A stretch of 46,766 nucleotides of DNA from Treponema sp. (lineage in GTDB: Bacteria; Spirochaetota; Spirochaetia; Treponematales; Treponemataceae). The translations under genes were made by a program, and so were the position numbers. The first letter of the stretch is position 1. Each line of letters begins with the position of its first letter. Below, piece after piece: positions 38,681 to 46,042 of this stretch. Below the pieces are notes generated by a model that did not search any database, was not told the DNA's origin, and saw only the letters and a program-made list of their open reading frames with translations. The stretch lies in contig JAILHV010000002.1 in the NCBI GenBank assembly GCA_024695625.1, forward strand, positions 1-46,766, given 5' to 3'.

Positions 38681-39397
38681 TTAGCCCTGTACTTGCTTCT
38701 GCAAACCTTTGACTTCTTCTATGGAAAGGTTTGTCATGTCTGCAATTTGCTCCAGGCTGCATATCTTTGCTTCCAGCATGCGGCGGGCTGTGTTCAATTC
38801 CCCTTGTTTTATTCCCCTCTGTTCAGCATTGTAGAGGCCTGTATTGTAGTCCATCTGGTCTTTAAAAATAGAATTCTCGATTGCCCAGTTGATGTCGTCT
38901 TGGCTTACTTTGCAGAGCGCGGTCTTTGCATTCATAATCCCTTCCTCGGAGAGTATGAGGCTTTCAAGGTAGTCTTTCTTGGCTTCATCTTCTGCATAAG
39001 AAAGAAACAGTCCCCATTTCTCCAGTTTCGTAAGTTTTTCTGGCGGTGTACCCAAGAGTTTCTTTATCTTGAGCAAATCAAAGAAGATAACATTGAGCCT
39101 TTCGCCAAGCTTTCCTCCGCTGGCCTTTCTCATAGTATACCACTCAAGGGCAGATTTGTCATCTTTGTCAAAGTGGAAGTCAAGCACGGAAATAAGGAAG
39201 CATCGCACCGTGGGTTTAGCAATGCCGTAGGTGACGGTCTTAGCATTGTTTTCTTTTCCATTTGTCCATCCTGGTGATTCATCATTTGCTTCTATAAATA
39301 TATATGCTTTAAAAGATCCATTTCTGACGCATTTACGACAATTTTCTTTGCAAAATGCTGTGCCGCAAAAACCATCTGCAATTCCACTGTTGAACAT
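38681..39397 (-). pseudogene. Rpn/PD-(D/E)XK nuclease family transposase-like protein, N-terminally degraded
   Basis: C-terminal features KLLGTPPEKLTKLEKWGLFLSYA...YNAEQRGIKQGELNTARRMLEAKICSLEQIADMTNLSIEEVKGLQ; the usual N-terminal 'D..FK..F' catalytic region is not recognisable. Confidence 0.65.
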
Positions 39398-39448
39398 CTT
39401 TCCTTAAAACTGTATAATGGAGAATAAAGTTTTTTCTAAGAGGTTGAT

Positions 39449-41170
39449 ATGTTACTTAACGGTTCCCAGATAGTTGTTGAATGTCTTGTTGAACAGGGCG
39501 TTGATACGGTTTTCGGTTATCCCGGAGGAGCCATCCTTAATATTTACGATGAACTCTACAAGAATCAGGACAGGATTCACCACATTCTTACCGCCCACGA
39601 GCAGGGTGCATCCCACGCAGCAGACGGATATGCCCGTTCAACAGGAAAGGTCGGCGTCTGCATGGCAACATCCGGCCCCGGAGCAACAAACCTTGTAACA
39701 GGCATTGCCACCGCCTACATGGATTCATCCCCAATCGTGGCAATCACATGCAACGTTCCAACACCGCTTTTGGGAAGGGACTCATTCCAGGAAATAGACA
39801 TCACCGGCATCACCATGCCTATCACAAAACACAACTTCATGGTGCATAAGGTAGAAGACCTTGCCGCCACAATCCGCGAAGCCTTCATCATTGCAAAAAG
39901 CGGAAGACCAGGCCCAGTGCTTATAGACATTCCAAAAGAAGTCACCGCAAACCAGACGGAATTTGAGCCTTTAAAGAATCTCTCCGAAGCAAGCATTGAA
40001 CTTTCCAAAGGTAAGGACAACCTTCGCCGTGTCTTTAACGCATCAGTTCCATCCGACGAAGAAATTGCCGCCGCCGCACAAATAATCAATTCAGCAAAGC
40101 GCCCGGTAATCTATGCAGGCGGTGGAATCATCATAAGCGAGGCAGCAGAAAAGCTTAAGGACCTTGCCGTAAAAGCGGACATTCCTGTTAGCGAAAGCAT
40201 GATGGCACGCTCAGCATTCCCTTCATCAAATGCCCTTAACCTTGGCATGGTTGGTATGCACGGAACAAAAGCCAGCAACATGGCCGTAACAGAAAGCGAC
40301 CTTGTCCTTGCACTTGGAGCCAGGTTCAGCGACCGTGTAATTTCCGACGCAAAGCGTTTTGCAGAAAACAGCCGCGTATTCCAGATAGACGTAGACCCCG
40401 CAGAAATCAACAAGAACATACCTGTTGCAGGAAGCCTCGTTGGTGACGTAGGAGCAATCCTGGAAAGACTTCTTCCCCTCATCAATAAAAATGACCATGC
40501 AGAATGGAAGAGCCAGATAGAAGAATGGAAGAAGGTTTACCCCGCAATCTACGACGAGCATCCTTCAGACTCAATCAATCCAAAATTCCTTTGCGAATGC
40601 GTCCACAAAATTGCAGGTGACGATGCCTTTGTTACCACAGAAGTTGGTGAGCACCAGCTCTGGGTAGCCCAGCATTATCCATTTGAAAAGCCCCGCACCT
40701 TCATCACATCCGGTGGACTTGGAACAATGGGCTTTGGAACAGGAGCCGCAATCGGTGCCCAGTTTGCAAACCCAAAGAGACGCGTAGTCCACATAGCAGG
40801 CGACGGTTCATTCCGCATGAACTGCAACGAACTTGCCACAATCGGCCACTACAAGCTTCCAATCGTAATCGTCGTGGTAAACAACGGAACCCTTGGCAAC
40901 GTCCGCCTTTGGCAGCGTGTCTTCTACGGAAAACGCTATTCCGCAACCACCTTGGACTTTGGCCCGGACTGGGTTTCACTTGCCGCCGCATACGGAATCA
41001 AGGGCTACAAGGCAAACTCGGAAGTTGAATTTGAAAAGGTCTTTAAGGAAGCTCTTGACTCCGGAGAGGCCGCAGTTATAGATGCAAAAGTCGGAATAGA
41101 CGAACCCGTTCTTCCGATGGTACCCGGCGGAAAGCCAATCTTTGCCCAGGTGATGAATTTGGGAGACTGA
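39449..41170 (+). CDS. ilvB: Acetolactate synthase large subunit
   Basis: ETVFGYPGGAILNIYDELY-type N-term, TAHEQGASHAADGYARSTGKVGVCMATSGPGATN, TPLLGRDSFQEIDITGIT, GDGSFRMNCNELATIGHYKLPIVIVVVNN. Confidence 0.95.
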   Translation: MLLNGSQIVVECLVEQGVDTVFGYPGGAILNIYDELYKNQDRIHHILTAHEQGASHAADGYARSTGKVGVCMATSGPGATNLVTGIATAYMDSSPIVAITCNVPTPLLGRDSFQEIDITGITMPITKHNFMVHKVEDLAATIREAFIIAKSGRPGPVLIDIPKEVTANQTEFEPLKNLSEASIELSKGKDNLRRVFNASVPSDEEIAAAAQIINSAKRPVIYAGGGIIISEAAEKLKDLAVKADIPVSESMMARSAFPSSNALNLGMVGMHGTKASNMAVTESDLVLALGARFSDRVISDAKRFAENSRVFQIDVDPAEINKNIPVAGSLVGDVGAILERLLPLINKNDHAEWKSQIEEWKKVYPAIYDEHPSDSINPKFLCECVHKIAGDDAFVTTEVGEHQLWVAQHYPFEKPRTFITSGGLGTMGFGTGAAIGAQFANPKRRVVHIAGDGSFRMNCNELATIGHYKLPIVIVVVNNGTLGNVRLWQRVFYGKRYSATTLDFGPDWVSLAAAYGIKGYKANSEVEFEKVFKEALDSGEAAVIDAKVGIDEPVLPMVPGGKPIFAQVMNLGD

Positions 41171-41183
41171 CGCGGAGGCGCAG

Positions 41184-41558
41184 ATGAACGATATACACGA
41201 ATCTGGAGAGGACTACCTCGAGGCAATCTTGTGCCTAAAAGAAGAGAACGGAATTGCCCGCTCTGTAGACGTTGCCCGCAGACTGAATGTGTCAAAGCCC
41301 AGCGTAAGCCGTGCAATGAGCATTCTGGAAGAAAAGGGCTACGTCTTTGTAGGCAAGATAGGTTCCCTGGAACTTACGGAAGAGGGAAAGAGGCTCGCTG
41401 ACGAAATCTATGCCCGGCATGTGCTGCTTACGAGATTCCTTCAGAAGATAACCGGTGTTAGCGAAGAACAGGCCGAAGTGAATGCGTGCAAAATCGAGCA
41501 CGACATAGACGACGACGTTAAGCGTGGCATAGAAAAATGGATGAAGGAAAACAGCTAA
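41184..41558 (+). CDS. DtxR/MntR-family metal-dependent regulator
   Basis: SGEDYLEAILCLKEENGIARSVDVARRLNVSKPSVSRAMSILEEKGYV...LTEEGKRLADEIYARH...ACKIEHDI. Confidence 0.88.
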   Translation: MNDIHESGEDYLEAILCLKEENGIARSVDVARRLNVSKPSVSRAMSILEEKGYVFVGKIGSLELTEEGKRLADEIYARHVLLTRFLQKITGVSEEQAEVNACKIEHDIDDDVKRGIEKWMKENS

Positions 41559-42046
41559 AAAAATTACTGTTTTTTATATTCACGCCTCTGCTTGTCTTTG
41601 CGCTTGCCGCAGCCGTCTTTTTGTTCATCGTAAATAAGGCATCCCCGGACGGCATGCTAAGAAGCCGCTTTGACTCAAAGACCTGGATGGAGCTTCGCCT
41701 GGGGGAGGAGCTCCACTTCGACGTCGAAAACAAAACCGACCGCTCCTTCATGATGATAGCCATGTGCGGCACAAAAAGCCACATCTTTACGGTAACGCCA
41801 TCTTCCCACGCAATCTACACCCCCCTTTTTAGAATCCCGTCCAGCAAAGTGGAACTCGAAAAAGTTTACCTCCATTTTATTGACGAGCAGAGCATCCTCT
41901 TGCAAGACCCCGTTGAACTTTTTATTCCCCTCACCGCATCCGACGGTTCCCTTTTTCCCTACAGCGCTTACGGTGACCTTACCTGCGAAGCCATGCTAAT
42001 GGAAGCCACCGACGGTGCATTCATGGCCGCCTACATTGCAGACTAA
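41537..42046 (+). CDS. Membrane-anchored hypothetical protein
   Basis: One N-terminal TM; overlaps the regulator by 22 nt. Confidence 0.6.
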   Translation: MDEGKQLKKLLFFIFTPLLVFALAAAVFLFIVNKASPDGMLRSRFDSKTWMELRLGEELHFDVENKTDRSFMMIAMCGTKSHIFTVTPSSHAIYTPLFRIPSSKVELEKVYLHFIDEQSILLQDPVELFIPLTASDGSLFPYSAYGDLTCEAMLMEATDGAFMAAYIAD

Positions 42047-42060
42047 ATCTTTCTTGCCCG

Positions 42061-42164
42061 CATCCCGAACAAGCAACCGTCATCCGGAACAAGCAACCGT
42101 CATCCGGATCAGCAACCGCATCCATAACCAGTGACCGTCATCCTGAACTTGATTCAGGATCTGT
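42061..42164. repeat. Degenerate 20-bp tandem repeat ending in a palindromic repeat unit
   Basis: CATCCCGAACAAGCAACCGT/CATCCGGAACAAGCAACCGT/CATCCGGATCAGCAACCG/CATCCATAACCAGTGACCGT/CATCCTGAACTTGATTCAGGATCT. Confidence 0.85.
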
Positions 42165-42208
42165 AAATCTTTGCAACTTTTTTGAATTCTCTGGACGGTA
42201 ATTTCCCC

Positions 42209-42345
42209 GCTCTACCATTTTATTCTTACTCTAACCCGACCGAAAGTTTTCTTTCGTCACCGCCGTTCCGCCCTTCGCTAACGCTCATACCGCCCTCCGT
42301 GCGGTACTGCCGGGGCTCCATGGCGGCGTAGGCTGGTGCGGGTGC
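42209..42345. repeat. Intergenic repeat family D, copy 2
   Basis: CTCTACCATTTTATTC...CCGTTCCGCCCTTCGCTAACGCTCATACCGCCCTCCGTGCGGTACTGCCGGGGCTCCATGGCGGCGTAGGCTGGTGCGG. Confidence 0.75.
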
Positions 42346-42495
42346 TTTTGAAAACACACATTCTATTCCATCACAAGCAACCCTTGAAAACTTTCCAAAA
42401 TTTGATATTATAAAAAGCATAAGGCATTTGCTGTAACAGCTTGTGCCTGCTCTTTCTGCTACCATAAAATTTGGTGGCGGATATGGGGAATTTAT

Positions 42496-42521
42496 TTTAT
42501 GTGGACGCCCGCTACTTGGGG
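42496..42521 (+). other. Cassette island 3 left junction: lone half-site (TTTATGT) plus leader hairpin
   Basis: TTTATGTGGACGCCCGCTACTTGGGG; no attC left half upstream. Confidence 0.6.
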
Positions 42522-42535
42522 TACTTGGAGAAAAG

Positions 42536-43405
42536 ATGAAAAAGAATTTTTTATTAGTATTTATGCTAGCCTTTTGCAATTTATTATTCGGATTAAGCAG
42601 TGACTATTTTCAAAAAAATAAAAATATTGATATTTTATATGTAAACTCGCCGGAAGGTTTGCGTGTCAGGGATAATGCCTCTCTTAATTCAAAAAAAATC
42701 GAAACCTTATATGACAGAATGGTTGTAAAAGTTGTTTCAATTGGAAGTGAAGCTGTAATTGATGGAATAAAATCTAACTGGGTTCAAATTCTTCTTCCTG
42801 TTGAAACCATTAATAAAGGAAGAAATGTATACGGCTGGGTTTTTGGTGGTTATTTAACAGATAAATTATCAGCCTTTTCAACCGAAAAGTGGTCTGATGC
42901 CGATTTACAAAGATATCTATGCAGATTTCCATGGGTTTACGGTAGGGATTGCAGGGAATTTTCTGCTGATGGAACTTATCATTATTTATTTCTGGAGGCT
43001 GCTGGCTCTGGAAAAGGAAGCTATTCAGCATCAATGAAAAATAAAAGTATAACTGTATATGTTTCCTATGAAGCTATAGATTATGTAGGCCCGGAACAAA
43101 AAGAAATCTATAAAATTATAAGAATAAACGAAGATTCTCTGGTATTAAATATAAACGGTGAAGAAGTTAAGCTTGTACCGGCTTTTACACATGGATCTTT
43201 CTCAAGCTATATTTCTGACGAAAAATTTCCTTCCTTTGTCCTCTCGTCAATGAACGCATTGCGTTATTCTTTTGTAACATCATTGATAAATAATTTGCCT
43301 TCTGAAAACAAAAAGGCTTGTTGGCCCAACCTTATAAAAATGGGAATTCGCTTAGATGATCCAGAATATATAAATGAATATAATAAAACATGGAATAATC
43401 AATAA
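42536..43405 (+). CDS. Cassette gene: SH3-domain secreted protein (AT-rich paralogue of 29960-30781)
   Basis: EGLRVRDNASLNSKKIETLYDRMVVKVVSIGSEAVIDGIKSNWVQILLPVE...YGWVFGGYLTDKLSAFSTEKWSDADLQRYLCRFPWVY. Confidence 0.85.
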   Translation: MKKNFLLVFMLAFCNLLFGLSSDYFQKNKNIDILYVNSPEGLRVRDNASLNSKKIETLYDRMVVKVVSIGSEAVIDGIKSNWVQILLPVETINKGRNVYGWVFGGYLTDKLSAFSTEKWSDADLQRYLCRFPWVYGRDCREFSADGTYHYLFLEAAGSGKGSYSASMKNKSITVYVSYEAIDYVGPEQKEIYKIIRINEDSLVLNINGEEVKLVPAFTHGSFSSYISDEKFPSFVLSSMNALRYSFVTSLINNLPSENKKACWPNLIKMGIRLDDPEYINEYNKTWNNQ

Positions 43406-43407
43406 CG

Positions 43408-43452
43408 CATAATAAACCTTCAAAGCCGAAAGGAGGCCAAGCCTCCTTTCTT
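43408..43452 (+). other. Degenerate attC (left half retained, right core lost)
   Basis: GCATAATAAACCTTCAAAGCCG...; internal hairpin GAAAGGAGGC-caa-GCCTCCTTTC; no GTTATGT or leader afterwards. Confidence 0.6.
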
Positions 43453-43458
43453 TTGTTC

Positions 43459-43510
43459 TTGACGGTTACTATAAAATATCGGATAATATATTTCGTAAAA
43501 TCTTACGAAA
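43459..43510 (+). promoter_or_regulatory. Promoter plus operator-like palindrome of a cassette-borne TA module
   Basis: TTGACG (43459-43464), 17-nt spacer, GATAAT (43482-43487); perfect inverted repeat TTTCGTAA-aatc-TTACGAAA (43491-43510) just after the -10. Confidence 0.75.
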
Positions 43511-43525
43511 CTTTTAGGGGTGTTT

Positions 43526-43771
43526 ATGATTACAATAAAACCAGTTTCAGATTTGCGAAATTATAACAAAGTTTTGCAGGATGTAGCAGATGAATCTCCA
43601 GTTTTCCTCACAAAAAATGGACGGGGTTGCTATGCAGTAATATCAATAAAAGATTATGAAAAGCTTACTGCTACAAAAACCTTGTTTGCGGAACTAAAAA
43701 AAGGAGAAGATTCAGCAAAAGAAAAGGGGTGGCTTAGCACAAAAGATGTTCGTGCAATGGTAGGGCTTTGA
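43526..43771 (+). CDS. Phd/YefM-family antitoxin
   Basis: MITIKPVSDLRNYNKVLQDVADESPVFLTKNGRGCYAVISIKDYEKL. Confidence 0.88.
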   Translation: MITIKPVSDLRNYNKVLQDVADESPVFLTKNGRGCYAVISIKDYEKLTATKTLFAELKKGEDSAKEKGWLSTKDVRAMVGL

Positions 43772-44085
43772 TGTTTAAAGTAGACGTTTCTCCATAGGCG
43801 GCAGAAGATTTGCTCGAAATAAAAAACTACATCGAAAATGAATTGCTGAATCCAATCGCGGCACACAATACTGTAGAGAAAATTGTAGAAACCTATGAAG
43901 ATTTAGCAAACTATCCAGAAATAGGGATTCCTGTAGAAAGATATGTTTATTTTCCAACAGAGTATAAATTTGTGCTTGCGAATAATTATTCAATTTTTTA
44001 CAGAATAGAAGGGGAATTTGTAAGAGTAATCAGAATAATGTATTCAAGACGAGATTTTGTAAGAATCTTGTTTGGAGAAGATTAA
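43771..44085 (+). pseudogene. ParE/RelE-family toxin with in-frame amber codon at codon 9
   Basis: ATG 43771 overlaps the antitoxin TGA; MFKVDVSP-TAG(43795-43797)-AAEDLLEIKNYIENELLNPIAAHNTVEKIVETYEDLANYPEIG...NYSIFYRIEGEFVRVIRIMYSRRDFVRIL. Confidence 0.8.
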
Positions 44086-44089
44086 AATC

Positions 44090-44156
44090 ACATAACAAGT
44101 AGCTCAAAGCCGCCGGCGCAGTAGGGTCTCGTTGCGGTTTAACTACATAGTTATGT
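44090..44156 (+). other. attC-like recombination site
   Basis: ACATAAC (44090-44096) complementary to GTTATGT (44150-44156); GTAGCTCAAAGCCGC pairs with GCGGTTTAACTAC leaving unpaired bases; 67 bp. Confidence 0.88.
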
Positions 44157-44190
44157 GGACGCCCGCACTGGGGCGCTTAGGAAGAAAAAA

Positions 44191-45375
44191 ATGAAAAAAA
44201 TATTATCAATTTTTACCGTATTGTTTTGTATTTTACAAATTTCTTATACAGAAGCTCCGGAACTCAAAAACATGATGCCAAACAGCTGGCAGAAATTAAC
44301 AAGACTTTCAGGTGCAGAAGAAAAAGATTTCTTTCAGAAATCAGAAGTCAGAACTGCAATTCAAAGTATTGATGATTCTTTTTTTAGTGAGACCAAAATA
44401 GAAGAAAAATATTATCAGGTTTTTACAGAAACTGATTGCGGAATACAGTTCTACAGGTTTTTGATTAGTAATATTCCGTTAGAAGAAGGATATACGAGAG
44501 AATATAAGAATAAAACACTAACCAATGAAGAATGCTCGAAAATGCAGAAAAAAGAGGAATGTATCTGGCAGATAGTGTTTTTGAAAAATAAAAAAAATGA
44601 ACTTCAAAAAATCCTTATTCGCCCTTATGCTGAATATTGGGCATCGCAGGGAGCGGATGAAGGATACACATTTAATGATTTAATGATAAAACCACTTAAT
44701 AAAAATGAAATAGGCTTTTTTATTACAGAAATAAGTGTTGCGTTTACAGTAGACAGAAAACGATGGGACCAAAACATTGTTCCAGTCTATTATAATACCT
44801 GTAAAAATCAAATTGCAGCAGCGAATGATATTGATTTTGCAAGATATAAAATTAAAGAAAATATTGTATCTGCCTGGAGCAAAGATGGAGTAAGCATTCA
44901 GGCTTCAGCCTGTCTTTTTGATTCAAAATGCCCATTCAAATACAGCATACAAAATGCTTTTGACGGAAATCCGGCTACAAGTTATGTGGAAAATACGGAA
45001 GATGATTTTATGAAAATTGAATTTAGTGGTTTTAAATCTATGTTTTCTAAAAAAGTTAATTTAGCAATTATTAATGGATATGCACTGAATGAAAAATATT
45101 ATTATGCAAATAATCGAATTATAGTTCTAAATGCAAATAGTTATAAAGTTAATAATGAAAAGACAGAATTAATACAAAGAGAACCAATTCAATTAGACTT
45201 GAAGGATGGAATACATAAATATCAAACAGTATGTTTTGATTACAATAATCGTGTTGGCTCATTCTCTTTTAGCGTAGCTAAAATTATCAAAGGCAATTCT
45301 TATAATGATACATGTATAGCAGAATTGAATTTAAAAGAATCAAACAACTTTGTATTTGGAGACTTTGATGAGTGA
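44191..45375 (+). CDS. Cassette gene: secreted protein with NADase-type glycan-binding/discoidin-like C-terminal domain
   Basis: Signal peptide MKKILSIFTVLFCILQISYTEA; IQNAFDGNPATSYVENTEDDFMKIEFSG...AIINGYALNEKYYYANNRI. ATG 44191 preferred over 44155. Confidence 0.7.
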   Translation: MKKILSIFTVLFCILQISYTEAPELKNMMPNSWQKLTRLSGAEEKDFFQKSEVRTAIQSIDDSFFSETKIEEKYYQVFTETDCGIQFYRFLISNIPLEEGYTREYKNKTLTNEECSKMQKKEECIWQIVFLKNKKNELQKILIRPYAEYWASQGADEGYTFNDLMIKPLNKNEIGFFITEISVAFTVDRKRWDQNIVPVYYNTCKNQIAAANDIDFARYKIKENIVSAWSKDGVSIQASACLFDSKCPFKYSIQNAFDGNPATSYVENTEDDFMKIEFSGFKSMFSKKVNLAIINGYALNEKYYYANNRIIVLNANSYKVNNEKTELIQREPIQLDLKDGIHKYQTVCFDYNNRVGSFSFSVAKIIKGNSYNDTCIAELNLKESNNFVFGDFDE

Positions 45376-45705
45376 ATCATATAAACGAAATTTAGCAGTA
45401 CCGTTTTTTACACAGAGAGACAATACATATGTTTGGCAACAAATAGATTCTGATACAAATTTAAAAAAGGTCCAAAATATCCAATGGCCTGGCGGACTTG
45501 TAATATAACAAGTCTCTGTATGATTCTTCATTATTGGGGCTTAACAGAAGAAACTCCAAATCAGATGGTAGAAAAAATTTTTGCAAAGAAACAAGAAGGT
45601 GAAGGAGCGAATGCAAAATGGGGCTGGTTATATGAAGCAAATAGTGATTCAGCACTTACGGGGGCTTCACGACTTGAAAATTGGGCAATAGTTTGTAGTT
45701 TATAG
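45368..45705 (+). pseudogene. C39-like peptidase domain gene, frameshifted and truncated
   Basis: Frame A MSESYKRNLAVPFFTQRDNTYVWQQIDSDTNLKKVQNIQWP..., then a shifted frame gives WRTCNITSLCMILHYWGLTEETPNQMVEKIFAKK; ends just before the attC. Confidence 0.6.
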
Positions 45706-45711
45706 AAAATC

Positions 45712-45776
45712 ACATAACAAAGCTTCAAAGCCGACAAACCGGTCAAGCCGGTTGGCGGTTTAAGCAATTGATATGG
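45712..45776 (+). other. attC-like site, terminal, variant right core
   Basis: ACATAAC (45712-45718); GCTTCAAAGCCG pairs with CGGTTTAAGC; inner stem AACCGG/CCGGTT; right core GATATGG instead of GTTATGT. Confidence 0.82.
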
Positions 45777-46042
45777 TGAGCCAAAAGTCAATATGTAAAA
45801 AACAGAAAAGGAACAGTGTCCGGGCTTGTCCGGTAGTGACCACTATGATATTCGTGCATAGGCCGAGGCCCGCTCCAGGTCAATGATCCGCCGTAGAACC
45901 CTTCTGCTATGTTAACAGGAATCAGATTCTGAAAATCAGAAAATGTCCTAAAACTGGTTTCGAAGATGGTTGTTTATGTACTGCAATCCCCGAATCACTT
46001 TGTCCCCTTCCTGATAAATCCTGAAAATACCGAAGCAAAAAT

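Noticed and set aside
42061-42164. Possible CRISPR-like array
   Set aside because: Units are contiguous 20-mers with no unique spacers and no cas genes nearby.
6595-45776. Presence of an integron integrase or attI in the window
   Set aside because: No ORF shows tyrosine recombinase motifs; the left junctions are bare half-sites, not convincing attI.
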